From Lepus europaeus (taxonomy: Eukaryota; Chordata; Mammalia; Lagomorpha; Leporidae), in NCBI RefSeq assembly GCF_033115175.1, contig NC_084845.1:622501-686500 (forward strand): a DNA stretch of 64,000 nt, read 5' to 3'. The notes beneath the pieces were generated by a model. It did not search any database, had not been told where the DNA came from, and saw nothing but the letters and a program-made list of their open reading frames with translations. Position 1 is the first letter of the stretch. Each line of letters starts with the position of its first letter. A program made the position numbers and the translations under genes. Shown here in pieces: positions 1-9,699 of this stretch.

Positions 1-128
1 GACCGGATTGGCTGCCTTGGCTGCTGCACCAACTGAAATAGATGAGTCTGCAGGCTGCTTGCCTCTGGCCTGCTTTCACCCAACTCCCGGGGTCTGTGTG
101 GTGACTCCACGCCTCTTGCCCCTACCAT
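1..128 (+). mobile_element. LTR fragment, fossil retrovirus-like element
   Basis: The sequence matches the reverse complement of the LTR at 37811-38040 over its 3' half: the stretch after the TATA-like region, the AATAGATGAG polyadenylation area and the CTCCCGGGGTCTGTGTGG block. It runs off the left edge of the window, so only the 3' part is visible. It lies on the plus strand, opposite in orientation to the pol remnant at 1270-2560, so the two probably belong to different insertions. It is a broken fossil. Confidence 0.7.
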
Positions 129-904
129 GCTCCTGCTCTCAGAATGAATCCACAGGAACATCTGGTGTGCCAATGTGACTGAGAGAGAGATAGCATGTTG
201 GACTCGGCAAGGTCCCCCCCGGATTTCGGCAAGTAGGCACCTCGGTGTTTTGTGTGCTATTCGGTTTTGTGAGGGTGAGCACAGAACCCTCTCCTATGCC
301 CCTTTCCTTGTCCTTCCTTGTTCTCGGTCTAGGTGACCCCAGGTTAGGCACACACCACCCAGAAGCATATGCTGCTTCTCAGCTCCTCCTTTTACTTTCG
401 GTTCGCCGGGCGAATTCACATAGGGACTGATCATCCAAGAATTCAGAACCAAGTCATCTTCCCTCACTCGAGAGAGAGAGGTGGCACTCCAGAGACACCG
501 TGTGGGCACATGGCCTTGACCTAATGGATTAAGGAAGTCCCCCACTAAGCTCAGGACATATGTACCATCTGATACACCACTGTCAGTTCGTCTAAGATAG
601 GGAACCCCTGCAGAATGCCATCAGCCACTGAGGTGCTAGGAATTTGCACTGTTATGGCAGCAGTGCTGTACGTATCTTTCCTTTGGCTAGAGTTGGTGTG
701 GTGTGCCGCTCTTAAGTGCTCAAACATGGGAAAGATAACGCCCTCTCAGAATCCTGCACAGAAAACGAAACATAATGAATCTGTGAATGATAAGACCCTG
801 ACACTCCAGGTCTCTGTCTCACAGACAACAGTTGATGACTTGGGGAGAGAGAGCTCCCACAGTGAAAATGACATGACAGCAGACAATGCAGCAATGCCTG
901 GTCA
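129..904. other. Unassigned non-coding stretch, possibly retroviral
   Basis: No gene or confident repeat was recognised. Because it abuts an LTR fragment it may be internal sequence of the same fossil element, but no family hallmark was seen. A 129-codon open frame starting at 615 runs into the SINE at 905, has no recognisable domain and is not called a gene. Confidence 0.35.
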
Positions 905-1062
905 TCCACTGTGGGCCATCCTCCACTGCACTCCTGGGCCACAGCAGAGAGCTGGCCTGGAAGAGGGGCAACCGGGACAGAATCCGGGCCCTGACTGGGA
1001 CTAGAACCCAGTGTGCCGGCGCCGCAAGGCAGAGGATTAGCCTATTGAGCCATGGCGCTGGC
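905..1062 (-). mobile_element. C-repeat SINE fragment
   Basis: The reverse strand carries the tRNA-like head of the lagomorph C-repeat: the head is read back from GCCATGGCGCTGGC at about 1050 and the B-box-like GGTTCTAGTCCC region lies near 1000. The 3' half of the SINE is missing. Repeat head and body agree with at least 30 other copies in this window. Confidence 0.8.
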
Positions 1063-1269
1063 ACCATTGCTCTTTTTGCAGCTGTTTTTGGATGCCAGTG
1101 TTGATCAGCTGCAGAATGACCACCTTTATCCAATGTGAGAAAATTTAAAATGAATAAAGCATGTGAGAACCATTTGCTAGCTGAATGGGCAGAAACCCCG
1201 AACTCCCCCTTTTTTATTTTATTGAAATATTGCTTTAAAGTATTATGTGTACGTTTAACAGTGCCTTGA

Positions 1270-2560
1270 CCCTGAGGATTATAAGGAATGTCAGTAACAT
1301 GAGATATAAAAAAAAGTTACACAAAAAGTTTTAAAAGAGGCAGAAATATAAGCAGGTCCATTATCCGTTTTAATCTGCTTTGGAGTTCCTAGAGAAGCAA
1401 AAGCTTGTAAGCAATGGGCAATAACATGTCTTGTAGCTTCACCTGTATGTAAGGAGGCAAAAATAAATCCAAAACAAGTATCAATAGACACATGTATATA
1501 TTTTTGTTTACCGAATTGCATGAAGTGGGTAATATCCACTTGCCATAGTTGATTGGGGAATAAACCGCGAGGATTAATTCCAAAGTGAGGTACTGGTAAC
1601 TGGATGGAGCAAGTAGAACAGGATTTTACAATCTGTTGAGCTTGTTTTCAAGTAATATTGTTTTAAAGTAATGTATGAGCATTTAAATGATGTAAAGCAT
1701 GATCTATTGTTGCTGTATCAATAGAATATATGCATAGAGCAGAATCTGCCAAACGATTACCCTCTACCAAAGGCCCAGGAAGATTGGAATGTGCTCGAAT
1801 ATGAGCTATAAAGAAAGGGCAGGTATGCTGTCAAATGACAGTGCAAATGCAAGAAAACAAAGGAGAAGCAGCTGAGGATTCAGGAAGGAATGAACAAGTT
1901 TCCAATTGAGGCACCGATAGGAACACATATTTGCTATCAGTGTATATGTTAACCACTACATCCAAAGTAGACTGCAATGCAAGTGCAACAGCAGCTAATT
2001 CAACTAGCTGTAGAGATGAAAAAGAGGTGTTAATAACTGTACGGTGACCATCACAAATTACAGAAGCTTGACCAGTGTTGGAACCCTCTATAAATATCAA
2101 GCCAACATTCTCTAAGGGTTGAAAGCTTGAATTTCATGGAAATATCCAGGGATGATGTCATAAAAATTGTATCTCTTTATCTGCTGGATAATTATTATGA
2201 ACTTGTCCTGAAAAAGAAGCTAATGCAAGAGGCCAGTCTTCAGTGAAAGACAGGAGCCGTATTAGCTGTTAGTATATGGTTGACAAATACATGTCAGCTC
2301 TATTCCAAGTACCTTTTTAATATTCTAGTCTCCCTTTAGCTATAATCTCAGCTTTTGCATTATAATATGGTACAACATTCTTTTTAGGGGTAGCCTATAA
2401 TTATATCCAAAGTAAAGGGGCCTCTTGCCACAACAGAGCAGTAGGTAAATAATCTGTAATCAAAATAATAAGAATTAAAGGTTGATTATAATCAATGTAA
2501 GAAACAAAGCTCTGAGATAAGGCTTGTTTTACCTATTCCAAGGGCAGGCATGCTATGGGA
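1270..2560 (-). mobile_element. Class II endogenous retrovirus pol remnant
   Basis: Minus-strand reading gives RNase H-like residues (VNIYTDSKYVF) at about 1831-2100 and an integrase core (KYIHVSIDT, GEATRHVIAHCLQAF, IKTDNGPAY) at about 1291-1540. These motifs are typical of betaretrovirus-like (ERVK/IAP/MMTV type) pol. It is a broken fossil with several breaks. No paired LTRs are visible around it. The L1 starting at 2612 adjoins its far end. Confidence 0.75.
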
Positions 2561-2946
2561 GTAAGCACTCGTTGGGAGGTAGGGGAACTATCTCCCTTTA
2601 GGATATCGAATAAAGGTTTTTTTAAAATCTTTTATTTAATGAATATAAATTTCCAAAGTACAGCTTATGGATCACAATGGCTTTCCCCCCCATAACTTCC
2701 CTCTCACCTGCAACCCTCCCCCCACTTGCTCGCTCTCCCCCTCCATTCACATCAAGATTCATTTTCAACTCTCTTTATATACAGAAAATAAGTTCAGTAT
2801 ATATAATGATTTCAATAGTTTGCCCTCACATAGCAACACATAGTGAAAAAATACTGTTGGAGTACTAGTTATAGCATTAAATAACAGTGTACAGAACATT
2901 AATGACAGAGATCCTATATGATATTTTTTTAAAAAATTGATTAATT

Positions 2947-3280
2947 GCCAGCGCCACGGCTCACTAGGCTAATCCTCCGCCTTGCACGCTGGCACACCGG
3001 GTTCTAGTCCCGGTTGGGGCACCGGATTCTGTCCCTGTTGCCCCTCTTCCAGGCCAGCTCTCTGCTGTGGCCAGGGAGTGCAGTGGAGGATGGCCCAGGT
3101 GCTTGGGCCCTGCACCCCATGGGAGACCAGGAGAAGCACCTGGCTCCTGCCATCGGATCAGCATGGTGCGCCGGTCGCAGCGTGCCAACCGCGGTGGCCA
3201 TTGGAGGGTGAACCAACGGCAAAGGAAGACCTGTCTCTCTGTCTCTCTCTCTCACTGTCCACTCTGCCTGTCAAAAAAAA
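2947..3280 (+). mobile_element. C-repeat SINE inside the L1 3' UTR
   Basis: A full C-repeat runs from the tRNA-like head (GCCAGCGCCACGGCTC) through the GGTTCTAGTCCCGG B-box to CTCTGCCTGTC and an A-tail. A target-site duplication TGATTAATT lies at 2938-2946 and 3281-3289. It inserted between the two L1 3' UTR modules, so it is younger than the L1. Confidence 0.92.
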
Positions 3281-3744
3281 TGATTAATTTTCTATGTAAT
3301 TTCCAATTTAACACCAAGTTTTTTTTCATTTTCAATTATCTTTATATACAGAAGATTGATTCAATATATACTAAGTAAAGATTTCATCAGTTTGCACCCA
3401 CACTTAGACACAAAATGTAAAAATACTGTTTCAGTACTAGCTATATCATTACTTCACATTGGACAACCCATTAAGGACAGATCCCACATGGGACGTAAGT
3501 ACACAGTGAATCTTGATGTTGATTTAACAATTTAACACTCTTGTTTATAGCATCAGTAATCTCCCCAGGCTCTAGTCATGGGTTGCCAAGGCTATGGAAG
3601 CCTTTAGGGTTCGCCGACTTCGATCTTATTCTGACAGGGTCATAGTCAAAGTGGAAGTTCTCTCCTCCCTTCAGAGAAAGGTACCTCCTACCTTGATGGC
3701 CCCGTTCTTTCCACTGGGATCACACTCGCTGAGGTCCTTCATTT

Positions 3745-3798
3745 AGGTCTTCTTCTTCTTCTTCTTCTTCTTCTTCTTCTTCTTCTTCTTCTTCTTCT

Positions 3799-3833
<35 letters not shown>

Positions 3834-3985
3834 TCCTTCTCCTTCTCCTTCTCCTTCTCCTTCTCCTTCTCCTTCTCCTTCTCCTTCTCCTTCTCCTTCT
3901 CCTCCTCCTCCTCCTCCTCCTCCTCCTCCTCCTCCTCCTCCTCCTCCTCCTTCTCCTCCTTCTCCTCCTCCTTCTTTTCCAGAGT
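3745..3985. repeat. Polypyrimidine microsatellite (CTT/CTC series) in the L1 3' UTR
   Basis: About 240 bp of nearly pure pyrimidine on the plus strand, in three blocks: (TTC)n, then (TCCTTC)n, then (CTC)n. It corresponds to the short T/C run at about 63037-63055 in the second L1, so it is a large expansion of the L1 polypurine tract. Long mirror-symmetric purine/pyrimidine runs of this kind can form triplex DNA. Confidence 0.95.
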
Positions 3986-4604
3986 GTCTTGGCTTTACAT
4001 GCCTAAAATACTCTCATAGGCTCTTCAGCCAGATCCAAATGCCTTAAGGGCTGATCCTGAGGCCAGAGTGCTATTTAGGACATCTGCCATTCTATGAGTC
4101 TGCTGTGTCTCCCCCTTCCCATGTTGGATCCTTCTCTCCCTTTTTGGTTTTATCAGTTAGTATTAGCAACGCTAGTCTTATTTGTGTGATCCCTTTGACT
4201 CTTAAATCTATCAGTGTGATCAATTGTGAACTGAAATTGATCACCTGGACTAGTGAGATGGCATTGGTACCTACCACCTTGATGGGATTGTATTGGAATC
4301 CCCTGGCACGATTCTAAATCCATCATTTGGGGCCAGTCCGATTTTGCATGTCCCCAATTGTACATCTCCTCCCTCTCTTTTTCTCATTCTTATATTTAAC
4401 CGGGATCACTTTTCAGTTAAGATTTAAACACCTAAGAATAATTGTGTGTTAATTACAGTGTTCAAGCATTAGTACTAGAACAAAAAAATTACTAAGATGG
4501 ATAAAGTATTACATTGTACATCAACAGTCAGCACAAGATCTGATCAATTCACTGTTTCTCATAGTATCCATTTCACTTCCACAGGTTTCCCCTTTAGTGC
4601 TCAC

Positions 4605-6800
4605 TTAGTTGTCACCAATCAGGGAAAACAAATGATATTTGTCTCTTTGGGACTGGCTTAATTCACTCAGCATGATGTTTTCCAGATTCCTCCATCTTGT
4701 TGCAAATGACCGGGTTTCATTGTTTCTTACTGCTGTATAGTATTCTACAGAGTACATGTCCCATCATTTCTTTATCCAGTCGACTGTTGATGGGCATTTG
4801 GGTTGGTTCCAGGTCTTAGCTATTGTGAATTGAGCAGCAATAAACATTAATGTGCAGATGGCTTTTTTGTTTGCCAATTTAATTTCTTTTGGGTAAATTC
4901 CAAGGAGTGGGATGGCTGGGTTGAAAGGTAGGGTTATATTCAGGTTTCTGAGGAATCTCCAGACTGACTTCCACAGTGGCTTAACCAGTTTGCATTCCCA
5001 CCAACAGTGGGTTAGTGTCCCTTTTTCCCCACATCCTCACCAGCATCTGTTGTTGGTGGATTTCTGAATGTGAGCCATTATAACCTGGGTGAGGTGAAAC
5101 TTTTGTGGTTTTGATTTGCATTTCTCTGATTGCTAGGGATCTTGAACATTTTTTCATGTGTCTGTTGGCCATTTGGATTTCCTCTCTGGAAAGATGTCTG
5201 TTGAGGTCTTTGGCCCATCTCGTAAGTGGGTTGTTTGTTTTGATGTTGTGGAGTTTCTTGATTTCTTTGTAGATTCTGGTTATCAACCCTTTATCTGTTG
5301 CGTAGTTTGCAAATATATTTTCCCATTCTGTCGGTTGCCTCTTCACTTTCCTGATTGTTTCTTTGGCAGTACAGAAACTTCTCAATTTGATGCAATCCCA
5401 AATGTTAATTTTTGCTTTGACTGTCTGTGCTCCTGGGGTCTTTTCCAAGAAGTCTTTGCCAGTACCTATATCTTGCAGGGTTTCTCCAATGCTCTCTAAT
5501 AATTTGATGGTGTCGGGTTGTAAATTTAAGTCTTTAATCCATGTTGAGTGAATTTTTGTGTAAGGTGAAAGGTGGGGATCTTGGTTCATGATTCTGCATG
5601 TGGAAATCCAGTTTTCCTAGCACCATTTGTTGAATAGACTGTCCTTACTCCAGGGATTGGTTTTGGGTCCTTGATCAAATATGAGTTGGCTGTAGATGTT
5701 TGGGTTGTTTTCTGGTGTTTCTATTCTGTTCCATTGGTCTATCCATCTGTTTCTGTACCAGTACCATGCTGTTTTGATAACTACTGCCCTGTAGTATGTC
5801 CTGAGATCTGGTATTGTGATGCCTCCGGCTTTGTTTTTGTTGTACAAGATTTCTTTAGCTATTCGAGGTCTTCTGTGTCTCCATATGAATTTCAGCATCA
5901 TTTTTTCCAGAATGAGAAGAATGCCTTTGGTATTTTGATTGGTATTGCATTGAATCTGTAAATTGCTTTTGGGAGAATGGACATTTTGATGATGTTGATT
6001 CTTCCAATCCATAAGCATTGAAGACTTTTCCATTTTTTGGTATCCTCTTCTATTTCTTTCTTTAAGGTTTTGTAATTTTCACCGTAGAGATCTTTAATGT
6101 CCTTGGTTAAGTTTATTCCAAGGTATTCGATTGTTTTTGTAGCTATTGTGAATGGGATTGATCTTAGAAGTTCTTCCTCAGCCGTGGCATTGCTTGTGTA
6201 TACAAATGCTGTTGATTTTTGTGGATTGATTTTATATCCTGCTACTTTGCCAAACTCTTCGATGAGTTCCAATAGTCTCTTAGTAGAGTTCTTTGGGTCC
6301 CCTAAATAAAGAATCATATCATCTGCAAAGAGGGATAGTTTGAGTTCTTCCTTCCCAATTTGTATCCCTTTAATTTCTTTTTCTTGCCTAATAGCTCTGG
6401 CTAAGACTTCCAGAACTATATTGAGGAGCAGTGGTGAGAGTGGGCATCCCTGCCTGGTACCAGATCTCAGTGGAAATGCTTCTAACTTTTCCCCATTCAA
6501 TAGGATGTTGGCCGTGGGTTTTTCATAAATTGCTTTGATTGTATTGAGGAATGTTCCTTCTATACCCAGTTTGCTTAGGGTTTTCATCATGAAAGGGTGT
6601 TGTATTTTATCAAATGCTTCCTCTGCGTCTATTGAGAGAATCATATGGTTTTTCTTCTGCAGTGTTTCTTGTAAGCAGCAGATAGATGGGTTTTGTTCCT
6701 TAACCCAATCAGCCAATTGGTGACTTTTAACTGGATTGTTCAGGCCTTTAACGTTTAATATGACTATCGATTAGTAGTAACTTTGCCCTATCATTTTTGG
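4605..6800 (-). pseudogene. L1 ORF2 with internal deletion (endonuclease start fused to reverse transcriptase)
   Basis: ORF2p normally has an N-terminal endonuclease, a central reverse transcriptase (RT) and a Cys-rich C-terminus, about 1,270 residues in all. Minus-strand translation starts with the endonuclease N-terminus ([19 protein letters not shown], then PSICCLQET). At about 6655 it jumps directly to the RT palm ([17 protein letters not shown]). By comparison with human ORF2 roughly 540 codons are missing, yet the frame stays open across the join. The RT motifs [12 protein letters not shown] and FADD (about 6320) are present. Downstream the frame breaks near 5900 and again near 5600. 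The C-terminus ends SLIGDN then stop at 4605. It cannot encode active ORF2p because most of the endonuclease is missing. Confidence 0.88.
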
Positions 6801-6836
6801 GTTTCCTGTGATCTTTTGCTGTGAGGTTTCCTTCCT

Positions 6837-7871
6837 TTACCTTCTTTCATATTGGTGACCGTGTTTCTGTGTTTCTGCGTGTATCACATCTTTAAGCATC
6901 TTTTGCAGGGCTGGACGAGTGGCGACGAATTCTTTCAAATTCTGTCTGCTGCGAAAGGTCTTTCTTTCACCTTCATTCACAAATGAGAGCTTTGCAGGAT
7001 ATAATATTCTGGGCTGGCAGTTTTTCTCTCTTAGTACCTGGGCTATATCTTGCCATTCCCTCCTAGCTTGTAGGGTTTCTGATGAGAAGTCAGCTGTGAG
7101 TCTAATTGGGGATCCTCTGAGAGTGGTCTGATGTTTCTCTCTTGCACATTTTAGGATCTTTTCTTTATGTTTCACTGTGGTGAGTTTTATTACAATGTGT
7201 CGTGGTGAGGATCTCTTTTGGTCATGTTTATTAGGGGTTCTATGAGCTTCCTGTACTAAGATGTCTCTGTCCTTCTCCAAACCTGGGAAATTTTCTGCTA
7301 GTATCTCACTAAAAAGGCCTTCTAATCCTTTCTCCCTCTCCATGCCTTCAGGAACTCCTATGACCCGAATGTTAGGTTTTTTAATAGTATCCTGTAGATT
7401 CCCGACAATATTTTTTAGATTTCTAATTTCCTCTTCTTTTCTTTGTTTTGCCTGTTTCCTTTCCTGTTCTCTGTCTTCTAAGTCCGATATTCTCTCTTCT
7501 GCTTCACCCATTCTGTTTTTAAGGCTCTCTAATGTGTTTGTCATTTGATCTATTGAATTCTTCATTTCATTATGGTTTCTTGTCACTATCACTGTTTCTT
7601 GTTCTACTAGTTGTTTCATTTCATTTTGATTCCTCCTTAATAGTTCATTTTTGCGAGAGAGATTTTCTATCTTGTCCATCAAGGATTTCTGTAGTTCAAG
7701 AATTTGTTTTTGAGAACTTCTTAATGATCTTACCAATTTTTTGAGATCTGCTTCTTGCATTTCTTCTATCTCATCATCTTCATAATCTTGAATTGGGGTG
7801 TCTTTTTCATTTGGGGGCATCATAGTATCTTCCTTGCTCTTGTTACCTTGGTTTCTACGTTTCTTTGGCAT
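6837..7871 (-). CDS. L1 ORF1 protein, full length and open
   Basis: The 344-residue frame is close to human ORF1p (338). ORF1p is the trimeric RNA-binding chaperone of the L1 ribonucleoprotein. The start is basic (MPKKRRNQGNKSK). Residues about 50-150 are a heptad-rich coiled coil (LQKSLMDKIENL, EAEERISDLEDREQERKQ). An RRM-like region begins IRVIGVPEG near residue 170, and the C-terminal domain contains REKNCQPRILYPAKLSF. No internal stop is present. The next frame downstream is the internally deleted ORF2, so the element is not autonomous, but this ORF1 could still be translated if transcribed from the 5' UTR at 7872-8576. Confidence 0.92.
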   Translation of the reverse strand: MPKKRRNQGNKSKEDTMMPPNEKDTPIQDYEDDEIEEMQEADLKKLVRSLRSSQKQILELQKSLMDKIENLSRKNELLRRNQNEMKQLVEQETVIVTRNHNEMKNSIDQMTNTLESLKNRMGEAEERISDLEDREQERKQAKQRKEEEIRNLKNIVGNLQDTIKKPNIRVIGVPEGMEREKGLEGLFSEILAENFPGLEKDRDILVQEAHRTPNKHDQKRSSPRHIVIKLTTVKHKEKILKCAREKHQTTLRGSPIRLTADFSSETLQARREWQDIAQVLREKNCQPRILYPAKLSFVNEGERKTFRSRQNLKEFVATRPALQKMLKDVIHAETQKHGHQYERR

Positions 7872-8775
7872 CTTGGAGGTGTGGCCAAAGAGCTCTGTTT
7901 GGCTCTTCAGGGTTAAGGCCCAGGGTAACTCACCCAGATTGTTCTCTGGTTTGCTCTCTTGCTCTCACTCTCTCTCTCTCTTTTTTTTTAGACTCAGTTG
8001 GGAAGAAATTCCACACAGCTCACCGGATTGCCTAGGCTAAGGAGTTTGTTTTACATATGTAAAGCGGTCCCTGCTCTTTGTCTTGCTGGACTTTGTAAGG
8101 AAGAGAGTGTAGAGAGAGGCTAGTGTGCCTGCTGGTTCCCCTTATTTTTTTGTTTCTCCTCCAGTCAGCCTGGTGAAGTTTCGGACCCCCCCCCCCCCCG
8201 TGTGAGCTCAGTCCACGCTCTAACCTTCCCAGCCAATGTCTCGGGTTACCTTTCCTTCCAGTGCTGGGGCTCAAATTCTGCGGCTGGGCTTCTGTGGCTG
8301 GGCTCGCTATTTTCCCGACTCTCGCGGCTCCCGTGTCCGCGACGCGGCTAGGTGCGGCTTGGCGCATCTTAGCGCGGCTCAGCGCGGCTCCGCACGGCAG
8401 TGGGCCACCTTGCTCTCCCCGTAGGTTCTCCGTGTCACATGCACTAGATCCGGAAGAGTTTCCTCTGCAGTTTTTTCTGAGTCTCTTCCTGAGGCTACAG
8501 CAACTCCACTTTTGTTAAACTTTCTTTTCCCGAATTGTTGATGTGCGCCCTCACTCTTCCGCCATCCTGGCTCCCCTAAATGAGTCTTTGTTTAATTATG
8601 TGTACAAGGCTCATTCTTTCTCCATTGCAACACTCGTGTAGTGATATGAGGACATGACTGCCCTTCTTGAGATGGTGACACACACATTCCTGCCATCGCA
8701 CTCCTCTGGTGAACAGACACTGGAACAAATATTTGAACACCCAGGAGAGAACAGACTCACAGCACTGCAAGCAGA

Positions 8776-9699
8776 TTAGGAAGCACTTCTCCCCGCCCTG
8801 CAGCCAGAACACAACCGAGAGACTCTGGTGTCACTGATGATGAGCACAAAGGGGCTGAACGCTGGGAAACACGATGCCACAAGCACGGAGGTGTTCACCA
8901 CCCACTGGCCTTGATTTGTAACCAGTGTCATCCACAGTGTCAGCGTGATATATATTGAATAAAAGGTGACGAAGAAACTCACCAGGATTAGAATGGTGTT
9001 AGTGGCTCTGACCTCATGGGAAGGCCTGGAAGAGAGTCGGTGCCTGTGAATATGTTGGACTCTCTGTTTATGTCTGCACAGGATAAAGATGGTTGAGCTG
9101 CTGGCCCAGATCATGAAGCCCAAACTTATGAGGTCAGAAGAAAAATACAGGATTGTATAAAATGAATCTAAAAGATCTCCACTTAAATGCCAAGAACAGT
9201 ACCCATAATTATTTTCTATACTGGTATTTTTGATATTCAATGGACCACTCACTATTATAGGAAGACACGAATTTACCAAAATATGCAGAATCCAGCAGAA
9301 GAAACAGAAGAAGCCAAGGAACTTTAGGGACCTTATCTTAAGCTCCATCCATCTCCAAATACTGGGGTCAAGTTTAATGGCCTGGAAACCATTGAAAAGG
9401 CAGATGGTACTCAAGGACACTCCTGTTGCCACTCTAGAAATAAAGAAGATAATTTTACATCCAATATCGTCCAGGAAATAATTCCATCCGAAAGCCACCA
9501 AGGTCTGGGGGATACCTTTAGAGATAAGAACAATGGAATTGGCCAAGACCAGTTGATTGAGAATTAAATCTGTGGGCCTCAAGTGATGTCGAGTTAGCAG
9601 AGTGAAGTTATAAAGACAAAGGAGGGAGGAATTTCCCACAAGGCCAATCCCTGTCTGAGTGAGGAAGATAATCCCAATATCCAGGCTGGCAGAACACAT
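8776..9699 (-). CDS. VN1R1-like: Vomeronasal type-1 receptor (V1R), copy A
   Basis: A single-exon 307-residue seven-transmembrane GPCR of vomeronasal sensory neurons, which signals through Gi2 and TRPC2 in species that use this system. Visible family marks: TM1 GIGLVGNSSLL (17-27), RPTDLILNQLVLAN entering TM2 (41-54), KGIPQT (61-66), Cys81 and Cys168 as the expected extracellular disulfide pair, an N-glycosylation site NTS at 158-160, the V1R intracellular signature RLSSRPSHEVRAT (221-233), and SPFVLIISDTR in TM7. The start at 9699 gives the usual V1R N-terminus, MCSASLDIGIIF; an in-frame Met 23 codons upstream (9768) is possible because human VN1R1 also has an N-terminal extension. The protein reads closest to human VN1R1. 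Compared with copy B it differs at nine residues, eight of them in or near TM3 and TM4, and in this tract copy A is mostly the diverged one. No stop or frameshift is present. Confidence 0.93.
   Translation of the reverse strand: MCSASLDIGIIFLTQTGIGLVGNSSLLCLYNFTLLTRHHLRPTDLILNQLVLANSIVLISKGIPQTLVAFGWNYFLDDIGCKIIFFISRVATGVSLSTICLFNGFQAIKLDPSIWRWMELKIRSLKFLGFFCFFCWILHILVNSCLPIIVSGPLNIKNTSIENNYGYCSWHLSGDLLDSFYTILYFSSDLISLGFMIWASSSTIFILCRHKQRVQHIHRHRLSSRPSHEVRATNTILILVSFFVTFYSIYITLTLWMTLVTNQGQWVVNTSVLVASCFPAFSPFVLIISDTRVSRLCSGCRAGRSAS

Larger units (their letters stand above)
2612..8576 (-). mobile_element. L1 (LINE-1), both ends present, internally deleted
   Basis: On the minus strand the order is 5' UTR (about 7872-8576, GC-rich, with a C-run at 8190), ORF1 (6837-7871), a shortened ORF2 (4605-6800) and a long 3' UTR (2612-4604). 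The 3' UTR contains two related modules and a long polypyrimidine tract on the plus strand. The A-rich tail is the T-run near 2618. The 5' end lies at the left boundary of duplication copy A, and I see no target-site duplication joining the two flanks. ORF1 is fully open, so the element is fairly young. A C-repeat SINE at 2947-3280 interrupts the 3' UTR. Confidence 0.9.

Noticed and set aside
615-1004. 129-codon open frame with a hydrophobic N-terminus
   Set aside because: Its last third is C-repeat SINE and no family match is evident.
2947-3280. tRNA-like heads of C-repeats as possible tRNA genes
   Set aside because: All are followed by the SINE body and A-tail and sit between target duplications; the cloverleaf is degenerate.
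3004-3287. Many approx. 80-100 codon frames with repeated phrases such as GRPGEAPGS or KHLGHPPL
   Set aside because: These recur in every C-repeat SINE in the window and are translations of the repeat.
3745-3985. Regular repeats suggestive of a CRISPR or tandem array
   Set aside because: It is a simple-sequence microsatellite with no spacers.
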